Below are positions 44,288-51,264 of a DNA stretch of 52,569 nucleotides, in pieces. How positions within the stretch are numbered: position 1 is the first letter of the stretch; the number at the start of each line of letters is the position of its first letter. The translations under genes and the position numbers were made by a program. This stretch comes from DASRFR01 sp035651455 (GTDB lineage Bacteria > Acidobacteriota > Terriglobia > Terriglobales > Acidobacteriaceae), in assembly GCA_035651455.1 (NCBI GenBank), contig DASRFR010000043.1, forward strand, positions 1-52,569, written 5' to 3'. The notes beneath the pieces are model-generated. The model saw only the letters and a program-made list of their open reading frames with translations. It ran no database searches and was not told the DNA's origin.

Positions 44288-44869
44288 TTACTTACTCAGC
44301 GTGAAATCCGCTTTCGTATCGCCCGCCACGCTCACCGGCTTGGACTGGTTCTTCGCGCCCTCATGCCATGCGGTGAGGGTATAGCTGCCATCCGGCACAT
44401 TCTCAATCTTGTATTCTCCGGACTTGTCAGTCGTCGCGAAGTAGGGTGTGGGCGACACAATGATGTAGCCGGCCATCTCCGGATGTACGTTGCAGAGCAA
44501 AGGGACAGCGCCCGGGTTGTCGAACTTGAACGAGCGCTTTTCGCCCTTGGGCCAGGTGCCCAGGTTATGCGTGAGCTTCTTGTTGCCGCCGACCGAGGTC
44601 CAGAAAACGTTGTGAGCCACGGAGTCGCTGTTCTGGAAGTCAACCGTGGTGCCAACCTGCACGACGGTGATGTGCGGATTAAACATAAGACCCTTTTGGT
44701 CAACCAGCGGGTGTGCGGTGGGCGCCGGGAACGTCTTTCCAGAAGCTGCGTCAACGTAGACCACTGACTCCCCCGAAACTCCGGAAACTTTTCCGCTGAT
44801 CGTGCCGGCATCGGCGAGCAGGGTTAGCGATGCGATTACAAGAGCGATTGCTAAAAGATTGCGATTCAC
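44288..44869 (-). CDS. Exported cupredoxin with C-terminal carboxypeptidase-regulatory-like domain
   Basis: About 193 residues. The GTG at 44869 is chosen because AAGGAGAG lies 6 bases upstream; the frame's first TTG (44896) has none. After a signal peptide (LLAIALVIASLTLLADA) comes a plastocyanin-like fold. The type-1 copper ligands are complete: His in DSVAHNVFW, then Cys, His and Met in LLCNVHPEM. A small beta domain follows (SGEYKIENVPDGSYTLTAWH), as in carboxypeptidase regulatory domains. It would act as a soluble periplasmic electron carrier between the bc/cytochrome part and the outer-membrane haem barrel encoded on either side. Confidence 0.88.
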   Translation of the reverse strand: MNRNLLAIALVIASLTLLADAGTISGKVSGVSGESVVYVDAASGKTFPAPTAHPLVDQKGLMFNPHITVVQVGTTVDFQNSDSVAHNVFWTSVGGNKKLTHNLGTWPKGEKRSFKFDNPGAVPLLCNVHPEMAGYIIVSPTPYFATTDKSGEYKIENVPDGSYTLTAWHEGAKNQSKPVSVAGDTKADFTLSK

Positions 44870-44929
44870 AAATTTCTCTCCTTCGAAAACTTTCAATCTG
44901 TGTTCAGGAGGGTGTTGCCTCCCGGTTTC

Positions 44930-46495
44930 TCAATAGACGAATTCCAGGCCCGCCACAGCGTTGTTCGTGCGGAACGGGTTCGTGAGCGTCGTGCTCGTGC
45001 CCGGCGAGTAAACGATCTGTCTCGGCCGAATCTGATACTCAAAAGACGTTTTGATATTGGCGTGCACCAGGAACTGAATTCCGGGTGTAAACCGGTTTCG
45101 CACCGAACTTACGGGCGAGAAGTACGGTGAGTTCGGCGGAGTGTTAAGATCAGCGCCGACGCTATTCAGGAAGTCGGCAGTGGAGTTCACACGATCCCAC
45201 CTCATGATTGTCATCAACCAGGGATAGATCAGGTAATCGGCTTCCAAAAACCCGCCGCTGTAATGGGCTGGGCTGCCCGCACCGAAAGCCGTTGGCAGAG
45301 GCTGGCCAGCAGGAATTACCGGCAACAGATTTTGATCGCGACCGTAAATGAATTGTCCAAACAGATTGAACGTGTGGTAGTTGAAGCTGAAGTCGCCACC
45401 CACGCGATAGAAGGGCTCGCGCGCCGTCAGCACGGTCGGAGTGCCGCTTGTATCTTGTCCCTGGAAACGCTGGACAGAGCGACCATAGAAATAGAGCGTC
45501 CCGAGGTTGAGATAGGTGTGATCTCGAGGTCCGGTCGGCCCGGCAGCCTGAATTTCGTTGCGGCTTGCCGGATCGCGCTCTAGGTTGAAGCGATATGACA
45601 AGCGAGCGTAGATGTCTTTGAAGTTGGAATCAGAAGTATAGGTGACTTCCGGGGGCACGTTCGTTCCCGCGCCCGGCGTTCCTCCCGTATTCTGGTTCAC
45701 GATTGCCAGCGAGTAGTGATACCCGCGGTAAGTATGGCCACCGCTGAGTTCCACGCCCTGGGCCGCATTCGATAGAGCGAATGCGTTGTTCACGTTCTGC
45801 TGATTCGCGATTCCGACATTGGGCTGGTCATAGATGTCCCACCCGCTGAGATTCCAACTCCTGGCAGGGCTGAAAGGAAGATCCAACTCAAACTGTCCGA
45901 CTCGAACACTCAGCGCATCGGTGGGCAGTTTCAGTAACCGTCCGATGTTTACGAATTTCAGGTAGCCATCGCCTAGTCCGCCGTCGGCTCCGGAGCCTCC
46001 CACGCTCAGGTCATCATCAACCCAGAACGCGATGTCACTCCCGAAATTTCCCGCCATGAAGATGCTGAACAGCCCGGCCTGAAAATCGGTGCGCGGAATG
46101 AACTGCTGCAGCGCCGGATCGCCAGGGTTCTGGGCATTAAAGTTGTTCCGGTTATTGCTGACAACCTGGAAGAAATGGTTATAGCGCAATCCCACCGGCG
46201 GTAAACCGGGGATAGTGCCGGGCCAGATGGAGTGCGGAAACAGTTCCTTGTTTGCGGGCGCTCCCAGAAGCACCGGAGGTATCTTGATGAAGCTCTCATC
46301 GTCTTTGGGAAACTTAAAGCCCGCGTCTTTGAAAGCCTTGCCAAAGTCATTCAGCTTTGGGAAGTCAATGTGGCAAGTGCTGCATGATGTCCCATATTGG
46401 CGCGAGAACGCCGGAATGGCTTGGCTGCTTTCTGTTAGGACAAGGAGCAGGACCAGGCCGAGGAAAACCATAGACACGCGTCCGTGGAACAGCAT
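44930..46495 (-). CDS. Outer-membrane beta-barrel with N-terminal c-type haem site
   Basis: 521 residues; AAGGAGG lies 7 bases before the ATG. The signal peptide ends TESSQA, then comes IPAFSRQYGTSCSTCHIDFP, a single CXXCH haem site within 35 residues of the mature N-terminus. From about residue 100 the sequence has alternating barrel-like strands (GLRYNHFFQVVSN, ARLSYRFNLERD, YLNLGTLYFYGRS, RVGGDFSFNYHTFNLFGQFI, HANIKTSFEYQIRPRQI) and ends in an aromatic residue (LEFVY), as outer-membrane porins do. The combination suggests a porin that carries its own haem for electron passage across the outer membrane. It is the first gene of the nine-gene operon. Confidence 0.85.
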   Translation of the reverse strand: MLFHGRVSMVFLGLVLLLVLTESSQAIPAFSRQYGTSCSTCHIDFPKLNDFGKAFKDAGFKFPKDDESFIKIPPVLLGAPANKELFPHSIWPGTIPGLPPVGLRYNHFFQVVSNNRNNFNAQNPGDPALQQFIPRTDFQAGLFSIFMAGNFGSDIAFWVDDDLSVGGSGADGGLGDGYLKFVNIGRLLKLPTDALSVRVGQFELDLPFSPARSWNLSGWDIYDQPNVGIANQQNVNNAFALSNAAQGVELSGGHTYRGYHYSLAIVNQNTGGTPGAGTNVPPEVTYTSDSNFKDIYARLSYRFNLERDPASRNEIQAAGPTGPRDHTYLNLGTLYFYGRSVQRFQGQDTSGTPTVLTAREPFYRVGGDFSFNYHTFNLFGQFIYGRDQNLLPVIPAGQPLPTAFGAGSPAHYSGGFLEADYLIYPWLMTIMRWDRVNSTADFLNSVGADLNTPPNSPYFSPVSSVRNRFTPGIQFLVHANIKTSFEYQIRPRQIVYSPGTSTTLTNPFRTNNAVAGLEFVY

Positions 46496-46609
46496 CTCAT
46501 CGCCTCCTTAAATTTATGATTCCAATCGCCCGGACAACCTTCAGATATATGTTGGGGGGATTCTCAGTGATGGGCGGGCGGTGAGGCTGTAGTAGGGATC
46601 ACCCTAGGA

Positions 46610-46625
46610 TGTGACCTGCGTCACA
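46610..46625. promoter_or_regulatory. CRP/FNR-family operator (TGTGA-N6-TCACA)
   Basis: TGTGACCTGCGTCACA is an exact match to the TGTGA-N6-TCACA core recognised by CRP-type regulators. It lies about 115 bases upstream of the first gene of the electron-transfer operon. Which regulator binds is unknown. Confidence 0.65.
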
Positions 46626-46863
46626 AACTTCTGGACATCGCGGAGCGCTTCGCTTGTGACTCGACGTTCTTCGCTCTCAAAGCATTCACACGCCAGCCCT
46701 GAAGGGCAGTGCTCTTGCCTTAAGACCATTGTGCAACGCACATACTCCCCTGAAGGAGATACCAGAGCGTCCATCGGCCGTGCGCCGGAAGCGAAGAGCA
46801 TTCGATCGGCACGTCGTGTTACGGTTGCGCAGTGCCGCGCAAGTCGACGACACGTGCCGATCG

Positions 46864-46965
46864 CCCCGATCGGTAAAAACCGCCGCCCCTGCCCCGCGCA
46901 TTGCGTCCTTTCCTACAACGAAACCGTCAACTCCCGCATCCCCCCCGCCCTCTCCCTGGCGCATA
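46864..46965 (+). repeat. Dispersed repeat E2, copy B
   Basis: Matches the minus strand of 32643-32754: CCCCGATCGG, AAAAACCGCCGCC, CCGCGCATTGCGTCCTTTC, AACTCCCGCATCCCC and CTGGCGCAT, with a few indels. Confidence 0.7.
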
Positions 46966-47017
46966 GCGAGCTGAACCGGAATCTTCCTTGCACAGCACAC
47001 TCAAAAGGACTAGCGTG

Positions 47018-47335
47018 ATGGAGTCCTTTACACGTCCTTCCGCGCTGCCTCTGGCGACGGTCTCTTGTGCAACTGACGCACTAGAAACGTCGGGCCCGGA
47101 GGTCACGTGGTTCTGGAAAGAGATTTCAAATCACATTCGGGCGTCTGTCCGCACTGTTTAGCGATGGGAAGATGATCTTGGTCTGCCGGTCACCCGAATC
47201 GGCAAGAGCTTAAGATCACCTGTCATTGCACGTTCTGCAGAATTAGACGAATGGCTTATGGAGCTGCGCACAGGTAATCCGCAACACCCTGCTTTAACGG
47301 AGTTCCTGAAAGCGCCAGACCGCAACACTCCATAA
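47018..47335 (+). pseudogene. HTH DNA-binding domain gene with an internal amber stop
   Basis: From the ATG at 47018 the frame reads VTWFWKEISNHIRASVRTV, then TAG at 47159, then RWEDDLGLPVTRIGKSLRSP and VIARSAELDEWLMELRTG, ending at TAA 47333-47335. This is the winged/MerR-like HTH found at the N-terminus of many Acidobacteriota regulators (WKEIAxYLxxSVRTxQRWExxLGLPVxR...EIDAWL). The TAG stands exactly where Gln (CAG) is normal, a single C-to-T change. The C-terminal 70 bases run into repeat E1, so the original output domain has probably been replaced or lost. Confidence 0.75.
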
Positions 47336-47393
47336 ACACGCTGCTCTGAGACGCAGAAGTGCTGAACTCATCCAAGCAGCCGAACAGATTAAG
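47265..47393 (+). repeat. Dispersed repeat E1, copy B
   Basis: Matches 32092-32223 in the same orientation over the whole length, with small indels that shift any reading frame. It overlaps the 3' end of the HTH pseudogene. Confidence 0.75.
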
Positions 47394-47549
47394 GCAAGCA
47401 CTCGCAGCGTAATCACTTAACGTTATTGGATAACACCCCACCGTCACCGCACTTTAGCTTGGTATCGCGGCTACTGAACGCCGCCGAAGCCTTGTTATCA
47501 TCTGGATCCGCACCGCTCGATCACTGCGGTTAAAGCTCGCAAGCCGACA

Positions 47550-47741
47550 TGAAACGAGCCTATGGCTGTTATGTCGACCCCGTGCCCCGTGTGCGGCCAT
47601 GACTCTCTTAGGCTCGTTCGCCGCACTGCTTTGCTGCACATAGAAGACGAGTCGCCGATCACGGGTGTCCTGGCCTTCCGCTGTGGACGCGGCCACCTCT
47701 TCGTTATTGCCCCAGACGTTCCCGAGGCCAAGCCCAGTTAG
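47550..47741 (+). CDS. Small zinc-ribbon protein, copy B
   Basis: 63 residues from an ATG at 47550; an in-frame stop lies just upstream, so the start is well bounded. It contains PCPVCGHDSLRLV and, further on, LAFRCGRGHLFVIAP: a zinc ribbon with ligands in CPVC and CGRGH. It is a paralogue of the protein encoded at 31545-31778 (shared CPVCGxDS and RCGRGHxF). It lies 78 bases upstream of the second pseudo-receiver gene on the same strand, so the two may be cotranscribed. No ribosome binding site is obvious. The function is unknown. Confidence 0.65.
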
Positions 47742-47819
47742 CGCCCGCGCTGAACCGCTGGCGCATTTTGGCGCAGCCAACTTCGTTCTCTGGTGCTAAA
47801 CTTCGTTCGCCGAGCAATT

Positions 47820-48206
47820 GTGGCACCCACGCAGAAAACGCGCATCCTCTCGGTGTCTTCTGACGCTCCCCTGCTACGCACGCGCCACATGCTTCTGAAA
47901 AATGCTGGCTACGATGTCGACTCAGTGATCGGACCTGTGAGTGGCCTCGCGTTGTGCAAGGCAAACGGCTATCAGCTACTGGTTCTAGGCCACTCTATTC
48001 CCGTGCCCGACCGTGAAAAGCTCATCGAGGAATTCCGCCGTCATTGCCGTTGCTCCGCAGCTTCTGTGATCGCCCTCCGCAGCCACGCAGGTGACTCTCT
48101 GGTTCGCAACGCTGACTACCAGATTGAACCGGACCCGGAGCCCCTCTTGGAACTCATCTCCCGCATCGTCCAGGGGAACGCCACGCGGCCGAATGGCGCG
48201 CACTGA
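47820..48206 (+). CDS. Pseudo-receiver (CheY-like) protein lacking the phosphoacceptor, copy B
   Basis: About 128 residues if started at the GTG at 47820; a GTG at 47793 is the alternative. It is a receiver-like fold (KTRILSVSSDAPLLRTRHML) in which the phosphoacceptor strand reads YQLLVLGHSIP and the Lys region reads YQIEPDPEPLLELI. The same substitutions occur in copy A (31131), so the LGHS-x-P/IEPDP pattern is conserved rather than random decay. No output domain follows. It may bind partners constitutively as a pseudo-receiver. The zinc-ribbon paralogue precedes it. Confidence 0.78.
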   Translation: MAPTQKTRILSVSSDAPLLRTRHMLLKNAGYDVDSVIGPVSGLALCKANGYQLLVLGHSIPVPDREKLIEEFRRHCRCSAASVIALRSHAGDSLVRNADYQIEPDPEPLLELISRIVQGNATRPNGAH

Positions 48207-48302
48207 ATCTGAGAGCAAGGAATCATGCAGCCAGGGACACAATATCTGCGCGCACAATCTTGCGCCAGCGTATGCTGTGGGCACTACGGTGAGCACTCCC
48301 GA

Positions 48303-48338
48303 GGGCTGCCGGAGGGGGGAACCAAGGTCCGGCAGCCC
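48303..48338. terminator. Strong hairpin between convergent small genes
   Basis: GGGCTGCCGGA and TCCGGCAGCCC form a perfect 11-bp stem with a 14-nt loop. It lies just after the stop of the minus-strand gene (48342) and about 100 bases after the pseudo-receiver stop. The T-rich tail is weak, so it is a probable rather than certain terminator. Confidence 0.6.
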
Positions 48339-48341
48339 TGC

Positions 48342-48554
48342 TTAGTTGACTTTTCGCGAGCAAGGCTCAGCTTTAGCGAGCGGCCGCAACCGTGCCGTAA
48401 TCATCTCGAGCAAACTCGAGATCGGAAGTCCCGCGTTCAAAAACTCGATCATTTCTTCCAGTGCGAACCCGGCGTGTTCGCCAGCAATCGCCAGCTTAGC
48501 CACAGCTCTGATCAGGTTAGGATTCAAAGTGGAACTGGCTCTGGTGCGAATCAT
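48342..48554 (-). CDS. Small helical protein, unknown function
   Basis: About 70 residues from the ATG at 48554, preceded by AGGGG; an ATG 12 bases upstream is the alternative. The sequence is regular and helical: NPNLIRAVAKLAIAGEHAGF, then ALEEMIEFLNAGLPISSLLE and MITARLRPL. The pattern EMIEFLNAG-x-x-x-LLEMI is typical of short Acidobacteriota proteins whose function is not known to me. A CRP/FNR-type site (48607) lies about 53 bases upstream of its start on the minus strand. Confidence 0.62.
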   Translation of the reverse strand: MIRTRASSTLNPNLIRAVAKLAIAGEHAGFALEEMIEFLNAGLPISSLLEMITARLRPLAKAEPCSRKVN

Positions 48555-48606
48555 CCTGCCCCTCATCTGTGATTGTAATAAGCTAGGGCACGGGCCAAAA
48601 CCTGAC

Positions 48607-48622
48607 TGTGATACACGTCACA
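48607..48622. promoter_or_regulatory. CRP/FNR-family operator (TGTGA-N6-TCACA)
   Basis: TGTGATACACGTCACA has both CRP half-sites exactly. It is placed just upstream of the minus-strand gene 48342-48554. Confidence 0.6.
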
Positions 48623-48823
48623 GCTCCGCACGCCGCCCCCATCCCCTCATCGCGCCGCCGTCGCCATCCGCGCTACAATTCCCCGCGACGCCAGGTCTGA
48701 CCGTCCGCAGCTGGACGCGGCACCCCCCACGCCACACGCGAGGCTGCACTTATCCCAGTCATAACGCTGACCTTCCATGTCACCGAGCGCCTGCCGCCGC
48801 CCAGCTCCCACCCCTTACTCACA

Positions 48824-48839
48824 TGTGACCGCCGTCACT
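48824..48839. promoter_or_regulatory. CRP/FNR-family operator, one mismatch
   Basis: TGTGACCGCCGTCACT differs from TGTGA-N6-TCACA only at the last base. It lies about 60 bases upstream of the plus-strand gene starting at 48896. Confidence 0.55.
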
Positions 48840-48895
48840 GCCGATCTCTCCGCAGCTGATACGCTCCCATGAACTTTGGTAGCCAGGATGGCATC

Positions 48896-49114
48896 ATGGA
48901 TCGCGCGCAAGCAAATTGGACTGATGTCTACGAGCTCGCAATGCACGAGAACGATCCTGCCTTCGTTCGGCAAAGAATCGAAGCGGCGCGCTCCGCCATA
49001 CGGGCACGTGATCTCGAGCTCATCACTGACCCGGTCGTGAACCACGCGGAACGCATGCTCCTTGACATCGCTCTGCAGAGTCTCGCCCTTCGCGAACGCC
49101 AGCACGGTGCGTGA
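48896..49114 (+). CDS. Small helical protein, unknown function
   Basis: About 72 residues from the ATG at 48896, with AGGA 7 bases upstream; an ATG at 48869 is the alternative. It reads NWTDVYELAMHENDPAFVRQ, then RIEAARSAIRARDLELI and a last amphipathic helix. The W-x-x-x-Y-x-x-A-x-x-E-x-D...RIxxAxxAIxxR pattern occurs in many short Acidobacteriota proteins; no activity is known to me. It is preceded by the CRP/FNR-type site at 48824, suggesting regulated expression. Confidence 0.62.
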   Translation: MDRAQANWTDVYELAMHENDPAFVRQRIEAARSAIRARDLELITDPVVNHAERMLLDIALQSLALRERQHGA

Positions 49115-49251
49115 GCTGAAGAGCGCCGACGCCGGCGCCGGCCAGCTCCTCAATTTTGCCATCGCGGGCACCGGTGATCGTCCGCACACCAAAACCACGA
49201 GAGTTAGCGTATCGTGCCACAAGCGAGTTGTTTCAACTCAATCTTGCCCAT

Positions 49252-49497
49252 ATGGCAAAGCTCGGCGGGTACCCTGAGGCGGTCCGCGAAGCCGCTCTGC
49301 ATCTCTTCAAGACGATTGCGGACGCAGAGAGAGAACGGCTTGAGTCGCTGGACGAGAAAGCTGCGGCGCTCTATCTAATCTGCTGTACGACAGCATCCGT
49401 AATAGGAATGCGGCAGATTTCCACTTTGACGCCGATATCCGCAGCGTTACCAAACAGGTATGGCAGCCTGGCTCAGAGGCTGCAAGAAAGACCCTGA
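49252..49497 (+). CDS. Possible small helical protein (weak)
   Basis: 81 residues from an ATG at 49252 (open frame from 49156). The first half is helix-like and charged (YPEAVREAALHLFKTIADAE, RERLESLDEKAAALYLICC), the second half is not. No ribosome binding site is visible and no family is recognised. It could be a degraded gene or chance. Confidence 0.3.
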   Translation: MAKLGGYPEAVREAALHLFKTIADAERERLESLDEKAAALYLICCTTASVIGMRQISTLTPISAALPNRYGSLAQRLQERP

Positions 49498-49882
49498 GCT
49501 CTACACACCGAATAACTTTTTCAAGTCGAAATATGGGAATCAACGAATTCTTCACCCGGTTTTCCCAAAAGTCGGGAGAGATCTCAGTGTACTCGGCTGC
49601 GAGTTGTTTAACGATTGATACCGAGACCAGAAAACTATTACTTCCGGCGTTGCGTTTTATGATCTCGTGTCTACGTTTAGATTTTCTGCGAGGGAGAATT
49701 GATGCACCGCGCAGCGATAAGGGTCTGAAGGTAGTAAGCCAGTTCCATTGAGGGGTTCTGAGCGCAATTATCGAGATTTGTGCAATTTTGAACAGACTCT
49801 CATTGTCCAGTCTCCACATACTGATTGTGAGCACCCCTTGGGGGCTGTTCACAACTTACGTCCTACAGACCAGAGGAGGAAT
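49498..49882. other. AT-richer intergenic stretch
   Basis: About 385 bases before the NTF2-like gene. Open frames on both strands here have no binding sites or motifs. It should contain the promoter of the downstream gene; none was confidently identified. Confidence 0.4.
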
Positions 49883-50335
49883 ATGCGTCGAATCGCTTTG
49901 ATGGCACTTGGTTTCGCTCTGCTGTTATCGGCAGTCCCCTTGTTCTCGCAAACGAATGCAACCGTGGAGAAGACACTCGAGAGTTATGAAAAAACAGGGT
50001 GGCAAGCATGGAAAGACCATGATGCAAAGCAAGCGGTAGCGTGGTTCACGAACGACTCCACAAGCATCGCCGATGGCGTAGTATTCAAGGGCAAGGAGCA
50101 GATTGTGAAAAGTATTACGGACGCGAGATGTGTGGTCAACAGCTTCTCGTTATCCGATTTCTCCTATATGTGGCTCGACAAAGACATAGTCGTCATGACC
50201 TACACGGGAACGCAGGACGCGACTTGCGACGCCAAAAAACAAGGGGGAAAGGTTTTCGCCACGTCGATCTGGCAGAAGAAAGGCGGCAAATGGTTATCGC
50301 CATTCCACCAGGAAACCGACGCAGGGGGCATGTAG
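49883..50335 (+). CDS. Exported NTF2-like (DUF4440-type) protein
   Basis: 150 residues; GAGGAGG precedes the ATG at 49883 and the longer frame upstream is unsupported. The signal peptide is MRRIALMALGFALLLSAVPL ending at FSQ. The mature domain has the NTF2-like cone fold pattern: an N-terminal helix (EKTLESYEKTGWQAWKDHDA), KQAVAWFTNDSTSIADG, GKEQIVKSI and C-terminal strands (DIVVMTYTGTQDATCDAKKQ, VFATSIWQKKGGKW). DUF4440-type proteins are usually small-molecule-binding or ketosteroid-isomerase-like; no catalytic residues can be assigned. Two Cys (RCVV and ATCDA) may form a disulphide in the periplasm. Confidence 0.82.
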   Translation: MRRIALMALGFALLLSAVPLFSQTNATVEKTLESYEKTGWQAWKDHDAKQAVAWFTNDSTSIADGVVFKGKEQIVKSITDARCVVNSFSLSDFSYMWLDKDIVVMTYTGTQDATCDAKKQGGKVFATSIWQKKGGKWLSPFHQETDAGGM

Positions 50336-50522
50336 GTAGGGGACGAAACCGTCGCACCTAAGCTCAGACGGGAGTCTGACAACTTGATACGGCTGTTTCC
50401 TCGAGAACTCTGGAGAACTTCTGCCCAAAGTCCTCGGCATTGTCGCCAGCCTCATAATGTCTGAACTGAACGAGATCCTCACAATGAGCTGAAGAACCGT
50501 CATCGAGGAGGGGGTCCTCAGA

Positions 50523-50861
50523 ATGACGAAGATGGCAAATGTAGTTCAGTTTCTTAAGCTGGAGCATGTTCGACTAACGAAGCAGATTGAAGGAATCTCT
50601 GCGGCCTTGGCGGCATTCGGGGCGTCCTACACGCATGCCCGCGACGCTCGAAAAGTAGGTTTTGGAGGAAGGAAACTTTCGGCGGCAGGGCGCGCGAGAA
50701 TTGCTGCTGCACAAAGAGCCCGATGGGCGAAGGCTAAAGGCGAGACCACGAACGGTTCACCCGTGCGTAAAAAACGAACCAGGTCAACCGATGGCCGAAA
50801 GAAGATCGCCGCTGCCCAGCGCGCCCGGTGGGCGAAGGTCAAAGCTTTAAAGAAAGCGTAA
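50523..50861 (+). CDS. Basic protein with tandem AAAQRARWAKxK repeats
   Basis: 112 residues. The N-terminal 35 residues form an amphipathic helix (VQFLKLEHVRLTKQIEGISA). Two copies of a Lys/Arg/Ala-rich motif follow: GRARIAAAQRARWAKAKG and GRKKIAAAQRARWAKVKA, separated by a Ser/Thr/Lys linker. Such repeats are frequent in Acidobacteriota small proteins and look able to bind nucleic acid, in the manner of AT-hook or histone-H1-like tails. This is inference from charge only. A GGAGGGGG run upstream may serve as the ribosome binding site. It stands alone. Confidence 0.75.
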   Translation: MTKMANVVQFLKLEHVRLTKQIEGISAALAAFGASYTHARDARKVGFGGRKLSAAGRARIAAAQRARWAKAKGETTNGSPVRKKRTRSTDGRKKIAAAQRARWAKVKALKKA

Positions 50862-51264
50862 TTCTGATTAGGATTTCTGTAGAAGCGAGCCCGTCTGTCC
50901 CCGAGACTGCGGGTTTGTTGCTTAGGTCGACCGCTGAACAGACCGAATGAAGACACCAATGGTCCGTGTTACCAAATGTCCGAAGAGCACCGAAGTCTCG
51001 GGAGGCCGAGTTCGACAAGCACTGCAAGGCCGGTCACCAACAGAAAAAATGACTCGAAGGGAATCCAGTTCTGCTGCGGTGGTCTCGTACTCGCTAGTCT
51101 GGTTCGACTAGCCCCTTGAATTCCAGTAGAGCTAGCGCGAGCCTGTCATCGGTGCTACTCCTACACCGGTAAGGGAAGTAGTTTGTGGGCTACCCGCTAG
51201 GTTGTCTGCTATCGGAAGCGTTCCACTTCTTTGCCAACGCCAGCAGGTGTAAAAGGAGAAAACG
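50862..51264. other. Gene-free stretch
   Basis: About 400 bases with only short unsupported frames. AAAAGGAGAAAACG at its end is the ribosome binding site of the CPBP protease gene. Nothing else was recognised. Confidence 0.4.

Larger units (their letters stand above)
46496..47017. other. Regulatory and repeat-bearing intergenic region
   Basis: About 520 bases upstream of the electron-transfer operon (minus) and the HTH pseudogene (plus). It holds the CRP/FNR-type site at 46610 and repeat E2 copy B. The long plus-strand frame 46611-47018 reads through both and has no domain signs, so it is not called. Confidence 0.5.
48555..48868. other. Divergent intergenic region with two CRP/FNR-type sites
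   Basis: About 310 bases between a minus-strand and a plus-strand small gene. It holds the operator-like sites at 48607 and 48824 and is otherwise C-rich. No other gene is seen. Confidence 0.5.

Noticed and set aside
46611..47018. 135-residue plus-strand open frame
   Set aside because: Runs through the CRP-type site and repeat E2, low-complexity, no binding site.
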